Below, piece by piece: positions 15,737 through 25,177 of a stretch of DNA of 52,188 nt. How positions within the stretch are numbered: the first letter of the stretch is position 1; every line of letters starts with the position of its first letter. Source of the DNA: Virgibacillus proomii (GTDB lineage Bacteria; Bacillota; Bacilli; Bacillales; Amphibacillaceae); the NCBI RefSeq assembly GCF_018916875.1, contig NZ_JAHLNO010000014.1, positions 1-52,188 on the forward strand. Direction: 5' to 3'. A program made the position numbers and the translations under genes. The notes under the pieces are model-generated. The model was not told the origin of the DNA, did not search any database, and saw only the letters and a program-made list of their open reading frames with translations.

Positions 15737-17259
15737 AAGAGTTTTTTACTGTATTTCAAAATCGCCAGGCAACCCTTGTAGAAGCAATATGGGAACACTT
15801 ACAAATATCATTAACTTCACTCATCATTGCCATTTTGATTGCAGTACCTTTAGGCTTAATACTGACGAGATATCCTCGAGTTGCTGAACCAATCATCGGA
15901 TTATCAGCTGTATTACAAACGATTCCAAGTCTTGCTATCCTAGCTTTTCTCATTCCATTTTTCGGGATTGGCACCTTACCTGCAATTGTTGCCCTAACAG
16001 CATATGGACTACTCCCAATTCTTCGTAATAGTTATACAGGCATTAAAGAAGTAGACCCTGCATTAACTGAAGCTGCAACAGGATTGGGAATGAATTCATT
16101 TAAACGCTTAATAAAGGTAGAATTGCCGCTTTCCATGCCAGTTATTATGGCAGGAGTTCGGACTTCTATGGTTTTAATTGTTGGAACAACCACATTAGCT
16201 GCGTTAATCGGAGCAGGAGGATTAGGTGAATTAATTCTTTTAGGTCTTGATCGTGGAGCGGATGTGAGTTTAATATTGTTAGGTGCGATTCCTGCGGCTT
16301 TACTAGCGATTATTTTTGACGTTATTTTACGGTGGGTTGAACAACTCTCTAAACGAGCGGGAATCAAATCGTTCATAGCCATGTTAATCGTTGCGGTTTT
16401 GATCGTTATTTCTCCTTTTCTTTTTAGTAATAAGAAGCAAGCAGATTTAGTTATCGGTGGTAAACTAGGATCAGAACCAGCAATTTTAATTCATATGTAT
16501 AAGTTATTAATTGAAGAAAATACCGATTTAAGCGTAAAATTAGAACCAGGGCTAGGAAAAACTGCTTTCTTATTTAATGCATTACAACAAGGAAGCATCG
16601 ATATCTATCCAGAATTTACAGGAACGGCGATTGTTACACATCTTGAACAAAAAGCAGATAGTAACAATAAGGAAGAGGTGTATCAGCAAGCTAAACAGGG
16701 GATGGATAAACAATTTGATATGGCATATTTACAGCCAATGGCCTATAATAATACGTACACTGTTGCAACAACAAAAGAACTAGCCGATCAATTTGATTTA
16801 AAGACAATCGATGATCTTAAAAAAATAGAGGATCAATTAACTGCTGGCTTTACACTGGAGTTTAAAGACCGTTATGATGGGTATGTAGGTATGCAGGATG
16901 TATATGGTTTAGATATTACAAGTGTACAAACCATGGATCCAGGTCTTAGACAAGATGCGTTAACATCTGGTCAGGTAGATATCATTGATGCATATGCAAC
17001 AGATAGTTATATGGAAAAACTAAATTTAATTTCTTTGGAAGATTCAAAGCAATTATTTCCTCCATATCAAGGGGCTCCACTATTGCAAAATGATACACTG
17101 GACAAATTTCCTGAACTTGAAGGTATTTTAAACAAACTCTCAGGAAAAATAACTGACCAACAGATGAGGCAAATGAATTATCAAGTAGATTATCATGATG
17201 AATCACCAGAAATAGTAGCAAGAGAGTTTCTCATAGAACAGGGGTTACTTGAAAAATAA
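15733..17259 (+). CDS. egtU: fused ABC permease and substrate-binding protein, EgtU-like (ergothioneine or osmolyte uptake)
   Basis: 508 residues in two parts. The first about 210 form a permease with the inner-membrane motif and EAATGLGMNSFKRLIKVELP coupling loop. A further transmembrane segment (about 216-232) leads to an extracellular OpuAC-type binding domain (DLVIGGKLGSEPAILIHMYK, PGLGKTAFLFNAL, IDIYPEFTGTAI, FPPYQGAPLL). The fusion and these stretches, as recalled, resemble the EgtU protein of Streptococcus pneumoniae and Helicobacter pylori, which imports the antioxidant ergothioneine. Binding of choline, carnitine or glycine betaine by this family is also common. GTG start with GGGAGG upstream. 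GTGA overlap with the ATPase. Confidence 0.82.
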   Translation: MKEFFTVFQNRQATLVEAIWEHLQISLTSLIIAILIAVPLGLILTRYPRVAEPIIGLSAVLQTIPSLAILAFLIPFFGIGTLPAIVALTAYGLLPILRNSYTGIKEVDPALTEAATGLGMNSFKRLIKVELPLSMPVIMAGVRTSMVLIVGTTTLAALIGAGGLGELILLGLDRGADVSLILLGAIPAALLAIIFDVILRWVEQLSKRAGIKSFIAMLIVAVLIVISPFLFSNKKQADLVIGGKLGSEPAILIHMYKLLIEENTDLSVKLEPGLGKTAFLFNALQQGSIDIYPEFTGTAIVTHLEQKADSNNKEEVYQQAKQGMDKQFDMAYLQPMAYNNTYTVATTKELADQFDLKTIDDLKKIEDQLTAGFTLEFKDRYDGYVGMQDVYGLDITSVQTMDPGLRQDALTSGQVDIIDAYATDSYMEKLNLISLEDSKQLFPPYQGAPLLQNDTLDKFPELEGILNKLSGKITDQQMRQMNYQVDYHDESPEIVAREFLIEQGLLEK

Positions 17260-17275
17260 GAAGGGGGAAGCTATA

Positions 17276-17692
17276 ATGACGTGGGAAAATCCGACCAATG
17301 AAGAATTGAGAAGAATTTTAGTTACGGCGAAAACAATTGCAGTTGTAGGCTTGTCAAACAATTCGGAACGTACTTCTTATCAAATTGCTAAAATTATGCA
17401 ACGAGAAGGTTACCGTATCATTCCGGTTAATCCTACAGTACAAGAGGTCTTAGGTGAACAAGCCTACCCTTCATTAGCAGAGGTGCCTGAACCGATTGAT
17501 ATTATAAATGTCTTTCGCAGGCCAGAGTTCTTACCGGAAGTTGCGAAGGATGCTGCTCAAACGAATTGTAAGATCTTTTGGGCGCAGCAAGGAATTGTTA
17601 ATGAAGATGCGTATCATTATTTAAAACAACGTGATTTTACCGTAATTATGGATCTTTGCATTAAAGTGGTTCATGCAGTATTGCTGAAATAA
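17276..17692 (+). CDS. yneT: CoA-binding domain protein YneT/YccU
   Basis: 138-residue Rossmann-fold protein of the CoA-binding (YccU) family: IAVVGLSNNSERTSYQIAKI nucleotide-binding start, then RIIPVNP and the C-terminal MDLCIKVVH. The function is unknown. Homologues bind CoA. ATG at 17276 with GAAGGGGG. An in-frame ATG at 17249 inside the end of the permease gene lacks an RBS. In B. subtilis it also precedes parE. Confidence 0.9.
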   Translation: MTWENPTNEELRRILVTAKTIAVVGLSNNSERTSYQIAKIMQREGYRIIPVNPTVQEVLGEQAYPSLAEVPEPIDIINVFRRPEFLPEVAKDAAQTNCKIFWAQQGIVNEDAYHYLKQRDFTVIMDLCIKVVHAVLLK

Positions 17693-17700
17693 TAGAACGA

Positions 17701-17734
17701 AAAAAGGGTGGCGGCACGATTAGTCATCCTTTTC
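17701..17734 (+). terminator. intrinsic terminator after yneT
   Basis: AAAAGGGTG (17702-17710) pairs with CATCCTTTT (17724-17732), one G-U pair, 9 bp after the stop codon. Confidence 0.75.
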
Positions 17735-18268
17735 TCATGTTTTAAGCGAAGCTCTAGTTATAAAAGCGGTAAGCGCTCGCTTAGCGACGTACGAACTGGA
17801 GAACTTCTGACAACGTAAGGAGCCAGGTTGACATATCATAGAAAGAAGTAATTTAAGTTGAACGAAGCTAGTTTCAAAGTTACTGCCATATGGTAGTGGA
17901 AACCATAGAACGGATATTGTTTTCTAGACAATTAAAAATTTGGTTATTTGCAAAACACGGCATAAGCTTCATGCCTTGTTGACTCAAGCTAAACATTACG
18001 ATACATGGTCTGTTAATATAATTATATAAAGCTTGTTCCTCTTATGCATGATCAACCTCCAATGAATGATAGCTTCATTATAAATTACTTCAATGACGAT
18101 TTTTTTGTGTTCTTGCAATACAAGCTTGATGTAACTATAGTATACTTAGTAACGTGAGAGAAAGGGTTACTTAATGACTAAAAACAATAGCTTTTAGGAA
18201 ACCTGTAATTTATTAATTGTTTGTAGGAAAAAACACAAACCTTCATATGTATTATAGTTTGTTTTATC
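17735..18268. other. long parE upstream region without a gene
   Basis: About 530 bp. The part 17760-17850 (AAGCGGTAAGCGCTCGCTTA with a small dyad, then AACTGGAGAACTTCTGACAA) differs in composition from the AT-rich rest and has the look of a dispersed Bacillaceae repeat, but only one copy is in the window. A small inverted repeat AGTAAC...GTTACT lies at about 18149-18172. No coding potential was seen. Confidence 0.35.
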
Positions 18269-18297
18269 TTTACATAAACAAACGTTCGTTCTATTAT
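18269..18297 (+). promoter_or_regulatory. sigma-A promoter of parE-parC
   Basis: TTTACA (18269-18274), 17-base spacer, TATTAT (18292-18297), 34 bases before the parE start. The spacer holds AACGTTCGTT, a partial match to half of a LexA-type site but not a full palindrome. Confidence 0.75.
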
Positions 18298-18330
18298 AGT
18301 ACGTACAGAAAAGAAAGGAGCAAGTACGGA

Positions 18331-20289
18331 GTGACAAAACAACCGATTTCATATAGTGATGACTCAATCCAAGTACTGGAAGGTCTGGAAGCAGTACGAA
18401 AAAGACCAGGTATGTACATAGGTAGTACAGATAGCCGTGGGCTGCATCACCTCGTTTTTGAAATTGTTGATAATGCGGTAGATGAAGCCCTAGCAGGATT
18501 TGGAGACATCATTAAAGTGACTATACATAAAGATAATAGCATTTCCATCACGGATCATGGGCGTGGTATTCCAACCGGGATGCACCGTTCTGGAAAGCCA
18601 ACACCTGAGGTGATATTTACCATATTGCATGCAGGTGGAAAATTTGGACAGGGTGGTTATAAAACTAGTGGAGGTCTACATGGTGTAGGTGCATCCGTAG
18701 TCAATGCTTTATCTGAATGGTTAGACGTCACAATCCATCGTGATGGTCATATCTACTTTCAACGTTTTGAAAATGGCGGAAAACCTGTCGGCTCTTTAGA
18801 AAAGAAAGGGCCAACGAAAAAAACTGGTACCATCATTCATTTTAAACCGGACCCAACGATTTTTAATACAACCATTTACAACTTTGAAACATTATCTGAA
18901 CGGTTAAGAGAAGCTGCCTTTTTACTAAAAGGATTAACGATTCAATTACAAGACCTTAGAAATAAACAGACAGAAGAATACCAATATCCAGAAGGACTAA
19001 AGGCTTTTGTACATTATCTGAATGAAGAAAAAGATACCCTTCACCCCGTTGTAGCTTTTGAAGGTGAACAGCAAGGAATTGAAGTTGATTTTGCTTTTCA
19101 ATTTAATGACGGTTATGCAGAAAGTATGCTATCTTTTGTTAACCATGTTCGTACGAAGGATGGAGGAACGCATGAATCTGGAGCGAGAACAGCAATTACG
19201 AGGACGTTTAACGACTATGCCAGACGAATCGGACTTTTAAAGGAAAAAGATAAAAACCTGGAAGGTTCAGATATAAGAGAAGGCTTCACTTCTATCGTTT
19301 CTGTTCGTCTGCCAGAAGAGAAACTGCAATTTGAAGGGCAGACGAAAGGAAAACTAGGTACGCCGGAAGCTAGATCCGTGGTTGATGCAGTTGTTTCGGA
19401 AAAGCTTTCTTATTTTCTTGAAGAAAACTCAGATGTTTCTAATCTTTTAATTAAAAAGGCGATTAAAGCAAAAGAAGCTAGGGAAGCGGCCAGAAAAGCG
19501 AGAGAGGACGCTCGAACCGGAAGAAAAAGAAGGAAAAAAGATACGATCTTAAGCGGAAAGCTTACTCCTGCTCAATCAAAAAATCCAAAACGTAATGAAC
19601 TATACTTGGTTGAGGGGGACTCTGCAGGCGGATCTGCAAAACAAGGCAGAGATCGAAAGTTTCAAGCTGTACTTCCATTACGAGGAAAGGTAATTAATAC
19701 AGAAAAGGCAAAGCTTGAGGACGTTTTTAAGAATGAAGAAATATCGACAATCATTCATACTATTGGTGCTGGTGTTGGCGGCGATTTTCATTTAGATGAT
19801 GTGCAATATGATAAAATAATTATTATGACCGACGCAGATACGGATGGTGCACATATCCAAGTGTTATTGCTTACGTTTTTCTATAGGTATATGCGACCAT
19901 TGATTCAAGCAGGTAAGGTGTATATTGCACTACCACCTTTATATCAAATCTCCAAGGGAAAAGGAAAAAATAAACGTGTGGCTTATGCTTGGGATGAAGA
20001 AGAAATGAAGAAAACAATTAAGGATTTTAAAAACGGCTATACCTTACAACGCTATAAAGGTTTAGGAGAAATGAATGCAGATCAGCTGTGGGAAACGACC
20101 ATGAATCCAGAATCAAGAACTCTTATCCGGGTAACCATCGATGATTTAGCACGTGCAGAAAGACGTGTGACGACATTAATGGGCGATAAAGTGGAACCTA
20201 GAAGAAAATGGATAGAAAATAATGTTGAATTTGGTCTGGATGAAGAATCAAATATCTTAGAAAACGATAGAATTCATACAGAATTATGA
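18331..20289 (+). CDS. parE: DNA topoisomerase IV subunit B
   Basis: ATPase subunit of topoisomerase IV, which decatenates daughter chromosomes. 652 residues. The GHKL ATP site (EIVDNAVDEALAG, then HGRGIP and GLHGVGASVVNALS) is followed by the transducer and the TOPRIM domain (LVEGDSAGGSAKQGRDR, DADTDGAHI) and the C-terminal YKGLGEMNADQLWETTM. The GTG at 18331 is chosen over an in-frame ATG at 18217 because AAAGGAG stands 11 bases upstream, the promoter lies between the two, and the length then equals other ParE proteins. Co-transcribed with parC, 26 bp apart. Confidence 0.97.
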   Translation: MTKQPISYSDDSIQVLEGLEAVRKRPGMYIGSTDSRGLHHLVFEIVDNAVDEALAGFGDIIKVTIHKDNSISITDHGRGIPTGMHRSGKPTPEVIFTILHAGGKFGQGGYKTSGGLHGVGASVVNALSEWLDVTIHRDGHIYFQRFENGGKPVGSLEKKGPTKKTGTIIHFKPDPTIFNTTIYNFETLSERLREAAFLLKGLTIQLQDLRNKQTEEYQYPEGLKAFVHYLNEEKDTLHPVVAFEGEQQGIEVDFAFQFNDGYAESMLSFVNHVRTKDGGTHESGARTAITRTFNDYARRIGLLKEKDKNLEGSDIREGFTSIVSVRLPEEKLQFEGQTKGKLGTPEARSVVDAVVSEKLSYFLEENSDVSNLLIKKAIKAKEAREAARKAREDARTGRKRRKKDTILSGKLTPAQSKNPKRNELYLVEGDSAGGSAKQGRDRKFQAVLPLRGKVINTEKAKLEDVFKNEEISTIIHTIGAGVGGDFHLDDVQYDKIIIMTDADTDGAHIQVLLLTFFYRYMRPLIQAGKVYIALPPLYQISKGKGKNKRVAYAWDEEEMKKTIKDFKNGYTLQRYKGLGEMNADQLWETTMNPESRTLIRVTIDDLARAERRVTTLMGDKVEPRRKWIENNVEFGLDEESNILENDRIHTEL

Positions 20290-20315
20290 TAAAAATCATA
20301 TAAGGGGGGGTTGGT

Positions 20316-22772
20316 ATGACACAACCAGGAACATATTTAGACCTTCCGTTAGAAGAAGTAATAGGAGACCGATTTGGAAGGTACAGTAAATACATTATTC
20401 AGGACAGGGCGCTTCCCGATGCGAGAGACGGATTAAAGCCCGTTCAGCGAAGAATTCTTTATGCGATGCATGAAGAAAAAAATACCCATGATAAAAACTT
20501 TCGTAAATCAGCTAAAACAGTTGGTACTGTTATTGGGAATTACCACCCTCATGGTGATTCTTCCGTATATGAAGCAATGGTCCGATTAAGTCAAGATTGG
20601 AAAGTTAAAAATGTGTTAGTTGAAATGCATGGGAATAACGGAAGTGTTGATGGGGACCCACCTGCTGCCATGCGTTACACAGAAGCAAGATTATCTAGTA
20701 TTGCTTCTGAATTATTAAGAGATATTGAAAAAGATACGGTAGATTTTATTCCAAACTTTGATGACACAACGACAGAACCTGTAGTGCTGCCGGCGAAATT
20801 TCCAAATTTACTCGTTAATGGATCAACAGGGATCTCCTCAGGTTATGCTACGGATATACCACCTCATAATTTAGGGGAAGTACTCGATGCAGTTATCCTT
20901 AAAATCGATAAACCTTCTGTCACGATAGAAGAATTAATGAAAGTGATAAAAGGTCCTGATTTTCCAACCGGTGGGATTATCCAAGGAATTGATGGAATTA
21001 AAAAAGCTTACGAAACTGGTCGCGGTAAAATTATTGTACGAGGCAAAACACGAATAGAAGAAATTCGCGGTAATCGCGAGCAAATTGTTATTGAAGAAAT
21101 TCCATATGAAGTAAATAAAGCAAATATGGTCAAAAAAATAGATGAGTTGCGCATCGATCGAAAAGTAGAGGGGATTGCCGAAGTTCGAGATGAGACCGAT
21201 CGGACTGGTTTACGAGTTGTCATTGAACTTAAGAAGGATGTAAATGCAGAAGGTGTTCTTAACTACTTGTTTAAAAACACGGACTTACAAGTTACGTACC
21301 ATTTTAATATGGTAGCTATTCAGGATAAAACACCAAAATTGTTATCACTAAATGAAATATTAGAATCGTATATTTCCCACCAAAAAGAAGTCGTAACAAG
21401 ACAAACTGTCTTTGATCTGAAAAAAGCGAAAGATCGAGCTCATATTGTTGAAGGTCTAATCAAGGCGATTTCTATATTAGATGAGGTTATTAGCACAATT
21501 CGTTCTTCTAAGGATAAGCAAGACGCAAAAAAACGCCTTATTACCAACTATCAATTTACCGAAGCACAAGCAGAAGCAATTGTTATGTTGCAGCTATATC
21601 GTTTAACGAATACCGACATCACCTCGCTTCAACAAGAAGCTAAAACGTTAGAAGAAAAAATTAAGGAACTTGAGTTAATCTTACAAAGTGAGAAAAAACT
21701 ATTCCAAACGATTAAAAAAGATTTAAGAAAGTTGAAAAAAGCATATGCAACACCTCGACAAACAGCTGTTGAAAATGAAATAGAAGAATTAAAAATTGAT
21801 ATTGAAGTGATGGTAGTAAGTGAGGATGTATTAGTATCGGTTACACAGGCCGGTTATGTGAAACGAACTAGTCTGCGTTCCTATAACGCTTCAAATGGAG
21901 AAGATTTTGCCATGAAGGAAGGTGACTGTTTAGTTAGCTTAGCAGAACTGAATACGACAGATAAGGTTCTTCTTTTCACAAATAAAGGAAACTATATATA
22001 CACACCTGTACACGAATTACCAGATATTCGCTGGAAAGATATTGGTCAGCATATTTCAAATTTCGTGCCATTGGAAAAAGATGAACGAATTATCACATGT
22101 ATTCCTGTTCGTGATTTTACGGAGGATAAGTACTTAATCTTTTTCACAAAAAAAGGGATGATAAAAAAAAGCAAACTGAAACTTTATGAAGCGCAGCGTT
22201 ATTCAAAAGCTTTAATTGCTCTAAGATTAAAAGATGATGATGAGCTGATTAATGTTCATTGTACAACAGGACATTCCGATGTATTTATTGCTTCGGATAA
22301 GGGATACGGCTTATGGTATCATGAAAGCGAGATTTCTGTTGTAGGACAGCGGACTGCTGGTGTGAAGGCCATTCATCTTAAAGAAGATGAACAGGTTGTT
22401 AACGGTGAGGTGTTTGATGAATTATCGGAACCTTCTTTAGTTGTGCTCACCCAGCGTGGTGCTTGTAAACGAATGAAATTAAGTGAGTTTGAGAAGTCCA
22501 ATCGAGCAAAAAGAGGATTATTAATGTTACGTGAACTAAAAAGTAAACCTCATCGAATACGCGGATTCTTCCTTGTTAATGAACATGACACGATAAACTT
22601 TAGGACAAACAATGGAGAGATACATCGTGTATTTCCATTAGAGCTATCCAATAGTGATCGCTATAGCAATGGTTCTTTTATTGTGGATACAGATACAAAA
22701 GGAGAAGTAATTTCTGCTTGGAAAAAAGTAGATTATGAAAAACCGTTCGAACATTTGGATGAGAATAAATAA
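20316..22772 (+). CDS. parC: DNA topoisomerase IV subunit A
   Basis: DNA-breaking subunit of topoisomerase IV, 818 residues. The catalytic tyrosine is Tyr121 ([11 protein letters not shown]). The quinolone-determining stretch [19 protein letters not shown] looks like the sensitive wild type, with Ser at the usual position. A coiled-coil region (about 430-490) is followed by the C-terminal beta-pinwheel with its repeated blades. RBS AAGGGGGG. A terminator follows. Confidence 0.97.
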   Translation: MTQPGTYLDLPLEEVIGDRFGRYSKYIIQDRALPDARDGLKPVQRRILYAMHEEKNTHDKNFRKSAKTVGTVIGNYHPHGDSSVYEAMVRLSQDWKVKNVLVEMHGNNGSVDGDPPAAMRYTEARLSSIASELLRDIEKDTVDFIPNFDDTTTEPVVLPAKFPNLLVNGSTGISSGYATDIPPHNLGEVLDAVILKIDKPSVTIEELMKVIKGPDFPTGGIIQGIDGIKKAYETGRGKIIVRGKTRIEEIRGNREQIVIEEIPYEVNKANMVKKIDELRIDRKVEGIAEVRDETDRTGLRVVIELKKDVNAEGVLNYLFKNTDLQVTYHFNMVAIQDKTPKLLSLNEILESYISHQKEVVTRQTVFDLKKAKDRAHIVEGLIKAISILDEVISTIRSSKDKQDAKKRLITNYQFTEAQAEAIVMLQLYRLTNTDITSLQQEAKTLEEKIKELELILQSEKKLFQTIKKDLRKLKKAYATPRQTAVENEIEELKIDIEVMVVSEDVLVSVTQAGYVKRTSLRSYNASNGEDFAMKEGDCLVSLAELNTTDKVLLFTNKGNYIYTPVHELPDIRWKDIGQHISNFVPLEKDERIITCIPVRDFTEDKYLIFFTKKGMIKKSKLKLYEAQRYSKALIALRLKDDDELINVHCTTGHSDVFIASDKGYGLWYHESEISVVGQRTAGVKAIHLKEDEQVVNGEVFDELSEPSLVVLTQRGACKRMKLSEFEKSNRAKRGLLMLRELKSKPHRIRGFFLVNEHDTINFRTNNGEIHRVFPLELSNSDRYSNGSFIVDTDTKGEVISAWKKVDYEKPFEHLDENK

Positions 22773-22785
22773 AGTCTAACAATTG

Positions 22786-22827
22786 CTAGCCATGAAAGCT
22801 TTGAGTTTCTTGGCTAGTTTTTCTTTT
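22786..22827 (+). terminator. intrinsic terminator of parE-parC
   Basis: CTAGCCA (22786-22792) pairs with TGGCTAG (22811-22817), followed by TTTTTCTTTT. Confidence 0.8.
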
Positions 22828-23092
22828 GCTTAAACTCTACGCTTTTTGGAAACAAGAGAAATTTAACTCATGGATAAATAAAACTTGAGTCAAAAGGATT
22901 TTGTTTTATTTTACTGATAGGAAGTAGAACAAAGGCTAAATCTCAAGAAGTCCTGAAACCACAGTGTATTGCTGCTGCAATTTTCTACCCGTTATATGCT
23001 GTTACGAGCAAGTTGAAGTTCTAGGAAAGTGAGTTTAAGGCATAGTGTATATATTAATAAATCAACAACTAAAAAATTGGTATGTCTTTTTT

Positions 23093-23184
23093 TCACTATA
23101 GGAAAGTATAAAACTTTAGGCTTTATAGTATAAGAAAAACTACAGCTTTCGCCATAAAGACTTGGCGACAAGCCAAGTTTTTCT
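23093..23184 (+). repeat. Repeat family B, copy B3
   Basis: Uninterrupted copy, ending in ACTTGGC-gacaa-GCCAAGT plus TTTTTCT. It supplies the empty-site sequence (GGCTTTATAGTATAAG) used to delimit element A5. It lies 135 bp before the TetR gene. The 260 bp between the parC terminator and this repeat hold nothing recognised. Confidence 0.85.
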
Positions 23185-23318
23185 AAACTGGACTTTTTAA
23201 ACATCTTCTACTTCCAGCTTGATTTTCGCTTTATAAGTTCCCATTCGTATAAACACTTTAAATTTTCTGCAAACTATGATAATGTAATACTATATTACTA
23301 AATGAGGAGGGGATCAGA

Positions 23319-23948
23319 ACGGATTTACGGGAAAAAATCATTCAATCATCTTTACTGCTGTTTGAAAAGAAAGGATTTCATGGAGTAACGGTTAATGAAA
23401 TTGTTGCAGACGTTGGTACTTCAAAAGGCGGTTTTTACCATCACTTTACTTCAAAGGATGAATTACTCTATGTCATCCATGACACGTTTATTACCTACGT
23501 ACTGGAAAAAGCAATGTATGCCATTAATATGTATGAATCACCGACAAGAAAACTACGAGCTATTATTAAAGATTTTGTAAAAGTGTTTGATATCTATAAG
23601 CCGCATATTTCTGTATTTTATCAAGAAAGTATTTATCTGAAGCATGAATATGAGGTGATCATTAAAGAAAAGCGAGATTGCTTTAAGAAGCTGATCTTTC
23701 ATACCATCAAGGAAGGGCAAGAGTGTGGAGAGTTTCGTAAGGATCTGCCTGTTGAAATAACAGGGATGGCTATTTTAGGAATGGTCAATTGGACGTATAA
23801 ATGGTACCACCCAACAGGGAAGAATACAATTGAAGAAATTAGTGAGATCTTTGTTGAGCTTATTTTGCATGCTATTATAGCAAAGGAAAAATGGAACCAT
23901 TTGACTTACAACGAGCTATCCGCTGACAGAATGAATGTAAGCGATTAA
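23319..23948 (+). CDS. TetR-family regulator of the acyl-CoA operon, non-canonical ACG start
   Basis: 209 codons. The N-terminal HTH reads EKIIQSSLLLFEKKGFHGVT, then VNEIVADVGTSKGGFYHHFT, with SKDELLYVI after. The rest is a helical ligand domain. It likely senses an acyl-CoA and represses the downstream operon, whose palindrome lies 18 bp after this gene. The reading frame is open from the stop at 23280, yet no ATG, GTG or TTG precedes the HTH. A strong RBS (GAGGAGGGG, 23304-23312) points to the ACG at 23319, where relatives would have Met-Asp-Leu. The first ATG (23514) would delete the HTH. Either ACG is used poorly or the start is mutated. Confidence 0.85.
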   Translation, partial: TDLREKIIQSSLLLFEKKGFHGVTVNEIVADVGTSKGGFYHHFTSKDELLYVIHDTFITYVLEKAMYAINMYESPTRKLRAIIKDFVKVFDIYKPHISVFYQESIYLKHEYEVIIKEKRDCFKKLIFHTIKEGQECGEFRKDLPVEITGMAILGMVNWTYKWYHPTGKNTIEEISEIFVELILHAIIAKEKWNHLTYNELSADRMNVSD

Positions 23949-23965
23949 CTTGTTTTCCAGATAAC

Positions 23966-23983
23966 AGACCAACCAGTCGGTCT
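23966..23983. promoter_or_regulatory. palindromic TetR operator
   Basis: AGACCAACCAGTCGGTCT is an 18-bp near-perfect palindrome located between the regulator gene and the acyl-CoA dehydrogenase gene, ending 22 bp before the latter's start codon. ACCNAC-GTNGGT-type palindromes are typical TetR-family sites. Binding by the neighbouring regulator is inferred from position. Confidence 0.7.
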
Positions 23984-24005
23984 AATCCAACAAGGGGGAT
24001 AAATA

Positions 24006-25148
24006 ATGAATTTTGAGTTGACCAAAGAGCAAGCAATGATAAAAAAGATGGTTAGGGATTTTGCAGAATCTGTAATACGGCCACGTGCCATCGAAATTGA
24101 TACAACTGCTGTTTTTCCAATCGATATTTTCGAACAATTGGGAGAGTTAGGTCTATTAGGGATACCGTTTCCAGAGGAATATGGCGGTTCTGGAGGCGAT
24201 ACATTATCCTATGCACTTGCAGTTGAAGAAATTGGACGTATATGCGGCAGTACGGGATTAAGCTATGCTGCAGCAGTTTCTTTAGGTGCAAGCCCTATTT
24301 ACTACTTTGGTACAGAAGAACAAAAGCAACAATTTTTAACCCCTTTAGCAGAAGGAAAGGCACTTGGCGCATTTGGTTTAACTGAACCAAATGCAGGATC
24401 AGATGCTGGTGGTACGAAAACAACTGCTGTAAAGGAAAATGATGAGTTTGTTATTAATGGGGAGAAATGTTTTATAACGAATGCTAGTTTTGCGAAAACA
24501 TTAATTGTAACCGCTGTCACAGGTAAAGATAAAACAGGTAAAAAGATTATTTCTGCTATTATTGTGCCAACAGATACAGAAGGGGTAGCGATTACGAGCA
24601 ACTATGACAAAATGGGCGTTCGCGGTTCTGATACAGCTGAAATTGTCCTTGATAATGTTCGCGTACCGGCAACAAATCTTCTTGGTGATCCGGAAAAAGG
24701 ATTTAAACAATTTTTATATACACTAGATGGGGGCAGAATTTCCATTGCTGCACTAGGAGTGGGGATTGCACAAGCATCGTTGGAAAAAGCTTTACATTAT
24801 GCCAAAGAAAGAAAGCAGTTTGGTAAATCTATTTCTGATTTTCAAGCAATCCAATTTAAACTAGCAGATATGGCGATGGAAGTTGAATTAGCAAGAACAA
24901 TCGTACATAAAGCAGCATGGTTAAAAGATAATAACAAACCTTTCAGTAAAGAGGCTTCTATTGCTAAACTTTATGCTACTGAGACAGCATTTCGCTGTGC
25001 TAATCAAGCAATTCAAATCCATGGTGGATATGGCTATATGCGTGAGTATGAGGTTGAACGCTATTTACGTGATGCCAAACTATTGGAAATTGGTGAAGGT
25101 ACATCAGAAATCCAACGCCTAGTTATAGCTCGTCAGCTAGGCTGTTAA
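24006..25148 (+). CDS. yngJ: acyl-CoA dehydrogenase
   Basis: FAD enzyme that forms the 2,3-double bond of a short or branched acyl-CoA, 380 residues. Family stretches: [20 protein letters not shown], then [31 protein letters not shown] and [21 protein letters not shown]. The C-terminal [16 protein letters not shown] places a Glu at 364, the base position of short-chain dehydrogenases. Isovaleryl-CoA dehydrogenases use a different Glu and lack one here. First gene of a six-gene operon directly behind the palindrome. RBS AAGGGGG. Confidence 0.93.
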   Translation: MNFELTKEQAMIKKMVRDFAESVIRPRAIEIDTTAVFPIDIFEQLGELGLLGIPFPEEYGGSGGDTLSYALAVEEIGRICGSTGLSYAAAVSLGASPIYYFGTEEQKQQFLTPLAEGKALGAFGLTEPNAGSDAGGTKTTAVKENDEFVINGEKCFITNASFAKTLIVTAVTGKDKTGKKIISAIIVPTDTEGVAITSNYDKMGVRGSDTAEIVLDNVRVPATNLLGDPEKGFKQFLYTLDGGRISIAALGVGIAQASLEKALHYAKERKQFGKSISDFQAIQFKLADMAMEVELARTIVHKAAWLKDNNKPFSKEASIAKLYATETAFRCANQAIQIHGGYGYMREYEVERYLRDAKLLEIGEGTSEIQRLVIARQLGC

Positions 25149-25177
25149 AGAATTTAGTATAGGGGAGTGAGTCTTTC

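Noticed and set aside
18269..18297. LexA box in the parE promoter (AACGTTCGTT)
   Set aside because: Only half of the CGAAC-N4-GTTCG palindrome is present.
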